From Candidatus Humimicrobium oleiphilum (GTDB taxonomy: Bacteria > Actinomycetota > Humimicrobiia > Humimicrobiales > Humimicrobiaceae), in the NCBI GenBank assembly GCA_002304935.1, contig DBPS01000040.1:108519-136483 (forward strand): a DNA stretch of 27,965 nucleotides, in the 5' to 3' direction. Both the position numbers and the translations under genes were made by a program. A model generated the notes under the pieces. That model saw nothing but the letters and a program-made list of their open reading frames with translations, searched no databases and was not told where the DNA came from. This document shows, piece by piece, positions 23,901-27,965 of this stretch. How positions within the stretch are numbered: the first letter of the stretch is position 1; every line of letters starts with the position of its first letter.

Positions 23901-24178
23901 AAACTATAAAAAAGAACGGTGAGGAGAAAGAAATAATTTTTTTAACTATTGAGGACAGAGGCGGCATGTACGAAGCTGTGTCATTTTCAGAGTCGTCCGT
24001 AGAAGCCTGCAGGCAGATAGAGCCAGGGACGCCCGTTCTTATTAAAGGTTCTCTCATTTTTAAAAAAAATGATATATTCATAAGAATAAACCAGATAAAA
24101 AGCCTGGCTGCATTAAAAGAAAAAAAGAAAAACTCACTCAGGCAGGCATTAAGAACACATATAATGGCTAAATCATGA
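20942..24178 (+). CDS. dnaE2: DnaE2/ImuC-like DNA polymerase III alpha subunit (probable error-prone)
   Basis: C-family DNA polymerase of 1078 residues, the usual DnaE2/ImuC length and shorter than most replicative DnaE1. Domains: PHP (about 1-200, HLHVHSEYS, LTDH, KPIIGMEL), palm with catalytic Asp400 and Asp402 (PDIDID) and Asp543 (LKIDL), fingers and RPGPQQSG block, helix-hairpin region, and a terminal OB fold (about 965-1055); it ends soon after the OB fold in a Lys-rich tail. DnaE2-type features are FATIRTRSSLREAGRVL and AHAAAYAD, followed by GYYSSGSYIEEARRLGI. Oddities: VSSSGRE after the Asp pair and LINS where LLGL is usual. AGGAGA is 9 bases upstream of the ATG. It lies between lexA and dinB, so SOS control is expected. 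A second, replicative dnaE elsewhere is inferred. Confidence 0.88.
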   Translation: MFCHLHVHSEYSILQSSVRLDDLVKKAVSCRMQSIALTDHFVMHGAINFYKKALESGIKPIIGMELIVCDNNYLPYNIILLAKGFEGYKNLCKISSFINLKYKNEKRYLFFEDIHDICRDTICIIGYENNLPAALLIKNKSGEAEKVLEKWLHLFREDLFFEIIRKKNDSLKNNYIDIASEKYRENIIKSFAEKKNIGIVAANNVSFLLKEDYEPFKILLDISAMSSRKDTFCLKKDIHDEYYFKTPLEMKQLFKDCNDALANTEKISEICNIEISLDKIAAHGTGMHNKKQESSNRLIRNICHHKALIKYKENYNESIKKRLDYELGVIEKTGFSRYFLIVADIAEYAKKNHIPICGKGSSAGSIVTYILEISNIDPVMNNLSFERFLHEQRKKLPDIDIDVSSSGREKISSYLSLKYGKLNVIRVPVFATIRTRSSLREAGRVLNMSREEIKSAVNEYSSVCYNRKSKLKKPDISCCNEDFLKASSLISGYIRNLSMHPCAFVIIEKEHSGTIPLMISETGEVMSQYPGENIEDMGFLKIDLINSVTLDNISEVSEILSKTRGIDIDFSKIPRNDRRVYSMLKEGDSICVFQLESMGIRSLMKKLRPSSVEDVTLLISLYRPGPQQSGMVDIFIKRKFKEEPADYIHPDLKEILEETCGVILYQEQVMKIAEKVAGYSPSESDRLRKAMSDLSKQDMENERKRFLRGSCINGYEKGLSAKIFELVSKFASYGFVKAHAAAYADIGYITAYIKSYFPAELISSILTKNSGYYSSGSYIEEARRLGISIKPPDINIASDRYLTENNGRSLIVSLSSVRDLGSEGVKEITDERNANGNYKGFFDFYERIIKKRKISIKAAKNLIDTGAFDFTGLKRKYLVIILEYLSSLKRKKDVYVSEMFHEDTGYADEFFPEISDSLKDYTADEKIEIENNLLGFCISANPLDYFRDMTKNLNIIESRLFKENVDSERPLKNNVISEGFIVIKRRETIKKNGEEKEIIFLTIEDRGGMYEAVSFSESSVEACRQIEPGTPVLIKGSLIFKKNDIFIRINQIKSLAALKEKKKNSLRQALRTHIMAKS

Positions 24179-24207
24179 GCAGATGCATAAATATATAAAC
24201 CCGAAAT

Positions 24208-25380
24208 ATGGAAAATAAAAGACAGATAATACATGTTGACATGGATGCTTTTTTTGCTCAGATAGAGCAAAGAGATAATCCCGGATACAAGAACAAGCCT
24301 CTTATTGTGGGAGGACCAGTCAACAGAGGCGTAATTTCTTCTGCTTCCTATGAGGCAAGGGCTTACGGTCTCCACTCAGGTATGCCTCTTTACAAAGCAA
24401 AAAAACTATGTCCGAGAGGTATATATGTTCCTGTAAATATGGAAAAATATCTTTTTGAATCCAGGATAATAAGAAACATTTTTTATCAGTTTACCCCCCT
24501 TGTCGAACCGATAGGATGCGACGAAGCCTTTCTTGATGTCACAGGATGTGAAAAACTCTTCGGCAAAGTTTTTGATATTGCAAAAAAGATAAAGGGGGCG
24601 ATATATGAAAAAACAAATCTTATATCCTCAGCCGGAATAGGCTCGAATAAATTTTTTGCAAAACTTGCATCAAATCTTGGAAAGCCAAACGGTCTTACCG
24701 TTCTTGAAAACACACCTGAAATCATGAGCAGGATAAAAATGCTGCCTGTCTCAGCCATCTGGGGGATTGGAAGATCTACTGAAGAGAGTCTTAATAAAAT
24801 GGGCATAAAAAGCATGGGCGATCTTGCCAGCATGCCTCTTGAGATACTTAAAATGAAATTTAAGGAAACCGGTGAATTTATATATAAAATGGCAAACGGA
24901 ATTGATAACCGCTCTGTAATGCCCCCTTCTGACCCAAAATCCATAGGAAGGGAGATTACTTTATCCAAAGATACATCAGATATTTCCGATTTAAGAATAA
25001 TAATACTAAGGCTTATTCAAAAAATAGTTATAAATCTTGGTCGTGAAAAATGCAAGGGCAGAACAATAACAGTAAAAATAAGATTCTCTGATTTTACAGG
25101 GACATCATCCAGGATAACGATCAGTAAATATACGGATAACATATTCGATATCTTTAAAATAGTCCTTTCTTTGATTCAAAAGATAGACCTTGTCAGGAAA
25201 AAGGTAAGGATGATAGGCATTTCAGTATCAGGACTTAAAAAATACAGTCTTATTGAGTACGGTCTCTTTGAAAAAGATGACAAAAAAGATAGCATTTCAA
25301 AAACAATGTATGAAATAAATTCCCGATATGGAAATAACAAGATATTTGTCGCAGAGTCAATAAATGAAATAAATGAATAA
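24208..25380 (+). CDS. dinB: Y-family DNA polymerase IV
   Basis: Lesion-bypass polymerase of 390 residues. The metal-binding residues are intact: Asp11 in HVDMDAFFAQIE and Asp105-Glu106 in GCDEAFLDVTG, so it should be active, unlike the degenerate ImuB that partners ImuC in proteobacteria. The palm, fingers (SYEARAYGLHSGMPLYKAKK), thumb helix-hairpin-helix (about 170-230, AIWGIGRSTEESLNKMGI) and little-finger domain (about 240-350) are present. Near the end YSLIEYGLFEKD may be a degenerate beta-clamp motif of the QLSLF type. It starts 29 bp after dnaE2 with no clear Shine-Dalgarno, implying coupling or weak initiation. It probably forms one SOS transcript with lexA and dnaE2. Confidence 0.93.
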   Translation: MENKRQIIHVDMDAFFAQIEQRDNPGYKNKPLIVGGPVNRGVISSASYEARAYGLHSGMPLYKAKKLCPRGIYVPVNMEKYLFESRIIRNIFYQFTPLVEPIGCDEAFLDVTGCEKLFGKVFDIAKKIKGAIYEKTNLISSAGIGSNKFFAKLASNLGKPNGLTVLENTPEIMSRIKMLPVSAIWGIGRSTEESLNKMGIKSMGDLASMPLEILKMKFKETGEFIYKMANGIDNRSVMPPSDPKSIGREITLSKDTSDISDLRIIILRLIQKIVINLGREKCKGRTITVKIRFSDFTGTSSRITISKYTDNIFDIFKIVLSLIQKIDLVRKKVRMIGISVSGLKKYSLIEYGLFEKDDKKDSISKTMYEINSRYGNNKIFVAESINEINE

Positions 25381-25394
25381 ATATAATGGTTAAG

Positions 25395-25424
25395 ATATTT
25401 ACTCTGATAAATATATTATTCTTT
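25395..25424 (+). terminator. Weak possible terminator after dinB
   Basis: ATATTTA (25395-25401) and TAAATAT (25408-25414) pair around a 6-base loop and are followed by a T-rich ATTATTCTTTT. The all-AT stem is thermodynamically weak. It lies 15 bp after the dinB stop, between convergent genes. Confidence 0.3.
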
Positions 25425-26150
25425 TAAATAAGGATATTTTTCCTTTATAAAATCAATTATTGCAGATGTTTTAACCGTCCAGGCATAATACTTCTGAAGT
25501 ATGTTTATTTCTGCATCATGATCTTCCATGGAAGAAGATATGCATGCATCCTCAAGAATAGTGCAGAGATATCCCCTGTCCCAGGCCTGTCTTATAGTTG
25601 AAGACACGCATGCGTCTGTCAGCCCGCCTGAAAAAATAAGTTTTGATATATTATTACTTCTCAGAATAAGATCTATTTCTGATGAGCAGAAAGCCCCGCT
25701 CCCCGTTTTCAATATAACAATATCGTTTTCTCCAGGTTTTATTCTCGAGTCTATCTGGCTTGCATCTTCGTCCTTGAAAAGAGTCCACTTTTTGCCTTCA
25801 CTGTCAATATTTTCCTCATCTACCAGATTCTTTTTTGATGTAGAAGGTGTATCAGAAAAGTTTCTGTCCTGCGAAGCAATTCTGGTATATATGATCTTTA
25901 AATTATTTTTTCTGAAAAAATCTATTATTTTAATAATATTAGGGATGACAAGCTTTTCACATCGGATATAATAATAATCTTCTGAACCTCTTGAGCTCCA
26001 CTTGCCTGAATATCTGCTCTGAGTCATGTAATTCTGCATATCTATTATTATCAGGGCAAGCCTGTCTTTTTCATAATAACAGTCTTTTGAAATGCCATGC
26101 GGGCCTTTTTTATCCAGTTTGAAATCAAAATGATAGTCATTTAACTTCAA
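25416..26150 (-). CDS. Isochorismatase-like cysteine hydrolase, substrate unknown
   Basis: Cytoplasmic hydrolase of the isochorismatase/nicotinamidase superfamily, 244 residues. The catalytic triad is visible as Asp37 (LIIIDMQNY), Lys148 (ILKTGSGAF) and Cys181 (GGLTDACVSST). The N-terminal 30 residues and the long middle section (about 95-140) are longer than in minimal family members, resembling the RutB or N-carbamoylsarcosine amidase groups, but the substrate cannot be assigned. The start is a TTG at 26150, placed by GGGAGG 5 bases upstream. It follows dhaK by 36 bp on the same strand and is probably the last gene of the dhaL-dhaK transcript. Confidence 0.85.
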   Translation of the reverse strand: MKLNDYHFDFKLDKKGPHGISKDCYYEKDRLALIIIDMQNYMTQSRYSGKWSSRGSEDYYYIRCEKLVIPNIIKIIDFFRKNNLKIIYTRIASQDRNFSDTPSTSKKNLVDEENIDSEGKKWTLFKDEDASQIDSRIKPGENDIVILKTGSGAFCSSEIDLILRSNNISKLIFSGGLTDACVSSTIRQAWDRGYLCTILEDACISSSMEDHDAEINILQKYYAWTVKTSAIIDFIKEKYPYLKE

Positions 26151-26186
26151 AATATCCTCCCAGTTCCGGGATATAAATAAAAAAAA

Positions 26187-27182
26187 TTAAAAATACCTGA
26201 CAGGTATGTCTGCAGGAGAGATTAATAATCTTTTAAACTCTTCGTTTAATTTCAGCAAAGTTACTGAACAACCTTCCATGTCAAGTGATGTGCAGTAATT
26301 ATTTACATAGGTTTTAAAAATCCTTATGCCATTTGATTTAAGTATGTCATGTGCTATGGAAGCTGCAATATATAGCTCGCTTATGGGTGAACCACCAAGT
26401 CCGTTTACAAGAAGAGCCACTTCATCACCGGATTTATAAGGAAGATCGCTTATTATAGATTCCATAAGACGGTTTATTGTAGCATTTGCACGCTCATATT
26501 TTATCCTAAGCCTGCCAGGTTCACCATGCAATCCCACACCGATCTCGATTTCATCGTCTCCCAGTTCAAAAGTTGCTGAGCCTTTTTCAGGATGCGTACA
26601 TGATTTTAAAGCATAGCCCATAGTTCTCAGATTATCATTTACTTCAACTGCGAGCTTCTTCAAATCGTCAATATTAGTCCCTTCCTCAGACTTGGCACCC
26701 ACAATTTTATAAACAAAAACCGCTCCTGCTACTCCTCTTCTTCCGGCAGTAAAAGTACTGTCCTTTACAGCCACATCATCATTTATAATAACAGTTTCAA
26801 CTACCGGCCCTCCTTCAAATTCAAGCATTTCGCTTGCCATCTCAAAGTTTGCCCTGTCACCGGTATAATTTTTAACAAGAAAAAGAACGCCTCTTCCTTT
26901 GTCTACAAGCCTTGCGGAATCAACAATTGCATCAAGTGTGGGAGCAGCAAACACAGGTCCTGCACATGCGGCATCCAGCATTCCTCTTCCCACATAAAAA
27001 GCCTGATCCGGCTCATGTCCGCTCCCTGAGCCTGAAATTATAGCTACTTTATTGATAAAAGGATCTTTTCTGTAAATAATCCTTTTTTCGGGTATATATC
27101 CTATTGATTCAGGTCTGGAATCTGCAAGTCCCTTAAGCATTTCTTTTACAAAATCTTCAGGCATATTAATTATTTTTTTCAT
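26187..27182 (-). CDS. dhaK: Dihydroxyacetone kinase subunit DhaK-like protein
   Basis: Substrate-binding half of a two-part kinase for dihydroxyacetone or related ketoses. The 331 residues show SGSGSGHEP (His56), YVGRGMLDAACAG, LVKNYTGDRANFEMA, and GVGLHGEPG with His219, the residue that covalently holds the ketone in the family. The C-terminal NYCTSLDMEGCSVTLLKL is closer to the ATP-dependent single-chain kinases than to E. coli PTS-type DhaK, an impression not a measurement. AAAGGGA precedes the ATG. dhaL lies 57 bp upstream. No PTS phosphotransfer partner (DhaM) is in the window. Related kinases act on erythrulose and other tetroses, so the exact substrate is open. Confidence 0.88.
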   Translation of the reverse strand: MKKIINMPEDFVKEMLKGLADSRPESIGYIPEKRIIYRKDPFINKVAIISGSGSGHEPDQAFYVGRGMLDAACAGPVFAAPTLDAIVDSARLVDKGRGVLFLVKNYTGDRANFEMASEMLEFEGGPVVETVIINDDVAVKDSTFTAGRRGVAGAVFVYKIVGAKSEEGTNIDDLKKLAVEVNDNLRTMGYALKSCTHPEKGSATFELGDDEIEIGVGLHGEPGRLRIKYERANATINRLMESIISDLPYKSGDEVALLVNGLGGSPISELYIAASIAHDILKSNGIRIFKTYVNNYCTSLDMEGCSVTLLKLNEEFKRLLISPADIPVRYF

Positions 27183-27239
27183 ATAAAATCCCTTTGACCT
27201 GCTTTAAAAAATGCTTTTTAAAATATTGATTTTAAATAT

Positions 27240-27884
27240 TTATAATGTTTTAAGATAATCTGATACTGATTTAAAAATAATAGTTATTATCATTGAACCA
27301 GGATCACGATATCCAATGCTTCTTTCACCCAGATAAGAAGCCCTGCCTTTTTTTGCACTCATATTTATTGTGGTGTCAGAACCTTTTTCTGCCTCATAAG
27401 CTGCTTTTTCAAAGATTTTTGCAATATCGATTTCCCTGCTTGTGTCAATAGAGTCAACAAGTGATTCTACCGCAGGTTCAAGAGCATCTATCATTGTCTT
27501 GTCACCTTTTTTTGTATTGCCTCCTCTTCTTTTTATGGCTTCAAGAGAAGCTTTTAAAGCTTCCGCCCAGTCATATATGGAAGGTTCTTTTGCATCTTTA
27601 AGGCCTTTGCCCAATTCAATAAAACCTGTCCCCAGCATTGCTCCTGAAGTCCCGCCTATTGTATATGCAAGAGTAAAACCTGTTTTTCTAAGAATATCCT
27701 GCAAATCAAGACTAAAAAATTCCGGAATCACCTTTATTACTGCCTCAAAACCTTTTCTTACCCCTATTCCGCAATCCCCGTCTCCTATATATGAATCCAG
27801 TTCCGTTAAAACAGCTTCGGAATTAATAAGATTTTTTGATATTTTTTCTATTACGGATATGATAATTTCTTTCTGGGTCTTCAA
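27240..27884 (-). CDS. dhaL: Dihydroxyacetone kinase subunit DhaL-like protein
   Basis: Nucleotide-binding, phosphate-donating half of the kinase. The magnesium-nucleotide motif reads IGDGDCGIGVRKGF; the Cys replaces the His of PTS-type DhaL (DGDHG) and matches ATP-dependent dihydroxyacetone kinases. The helical barrel continues through GGTSGAMLGTGF and ends with GRASYLGERSIGYRDPGS. The TTG at 27884 is preferred because GGAG lies 6 bases upstream, giving 214 residues; another TTG at 27896 would swallow that ribosome binding site. A minus-strand TATAAT at 27924-27929 could be its -10, without a good -35. It is first in the dhaL-dhaK-hydrolase series. Confidence 0.88.
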   Translation of the reverse strand: MKTQKEIIISVIEKISKNLINSEAVLTELDSYIGDGDCGIGVRKGFEAVIKVIPEFFSLDLQDILRKTGFTLAYTIGGTSGAMLGTGFIELGKGLKDAKEPSIYDWAEALKASLEAIKRRGGNTKKGDKTMIDALEPAVESLVDSIDTSREIDIAKIFEKAAYEAEKGSDTTINMSAKKGRASYLGERSIGYRDPGSMIITIIFKSVSDYLKTL

Positions 27885-27965
27885 GATAGTCTCCAAAGTC
27901 GTTTCATAAAAAAATTAGCTTTCATTATAAATAATTTTTATAATAAATTATATTATTAATTTTTA

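Noticed and set aside
1..27965. CRISPR arrays, insertion sequences, prophage or integration sites
   Set aside because: No regularly spaced repeats, transposase or integrase genes or terminal repeats were found; the tRNA-Gly has no adjacent integrase or repeated 3' end.

Overview
This is an AT-rich bacterial chromosomal segment made almost entirely of housekeeping and biosynthetic genes. No insertion sequences, prophage genes or CRISPR arrays were seen. On the minus strand the order infC-rpmI-rplT-pheS-pheT, followed after a three-gene plus-strand insert by argC-argB-argD-argF-argR-argG-argH, matches the classic actinobacterial neighbourhood (infC-rpmI-rplT-pheST next to argCJBDFRGH). Together with an isolated tRNA-Gly, a LytR-CpsA-Psr protein, a 3D-domain wall protein and a Gram-positive-type ArgR, this suggests a low-GC lineage related to Actinomycetota. 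That placement is an inference from gene order, not from a database comparison.

Layout. 1-7165 (minus): arginine operon argC-B-D-F-R-G-H, with argH cut by the window edge and no argJ. A strong promoter at about 7204-7232 is covered by a 10-bp inverted repeat, a good candidate ArgR operator. 7317-9001 (plus): a small DUF1328-like membrane protein, protein-L-isoaspartate methyltransferase and an omega-amidase-like nitrilase. 9063-14031 (minus): infC-rpmI-rplT-pheS-pheT, with a well-defined promoter and a leader holding a terminator hairpin whose loop is complementary to an upstream segment. 14104-15453 (minus): a radical SAM/SPASM-like protein with its own terminator. 15573-17498: thrS. 17651-17726: tRNA-Gly(GCC) with its own promoter. 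17811-19238: an LCP protein carrying an extra DcrB/PsbP-like domain. 19314-19850: a membrane-anchored 3D-domain protein.

20020-25380 (plus): the most interesting part, a lexA-dnaE2-dinB cassette. A perfect 6-4-6 palindrome at 20020-20035 has the C-N4-G architecture of LexA boxes and overlaps the -35 of a promoter with a perfect TATAAT. It is followed by a roughly 180-nt structured leader. The polymerase has DnaE2/ImuC-like signatures, and its Y-family partner is catalytically intact, unlike ImuB. This looks like a compact SOS mutagenesis module.

25416-27884 (minus): a two-subunit dihydroxyacetone-kinase-like pair (dhaL, dhaK) followed by an isochorismatase-like cysteine hydrolase, probably one transcription unit. 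No PTS-type DhaM is present, and DhaL has the DGDCG motif typical of ATP-dependent kinases.

Several genes use TTG starts placed by good Shine-Dalgarno sequences (the 3D protein, the hydrolase, dhaL), and infC uses AUU or AUA.
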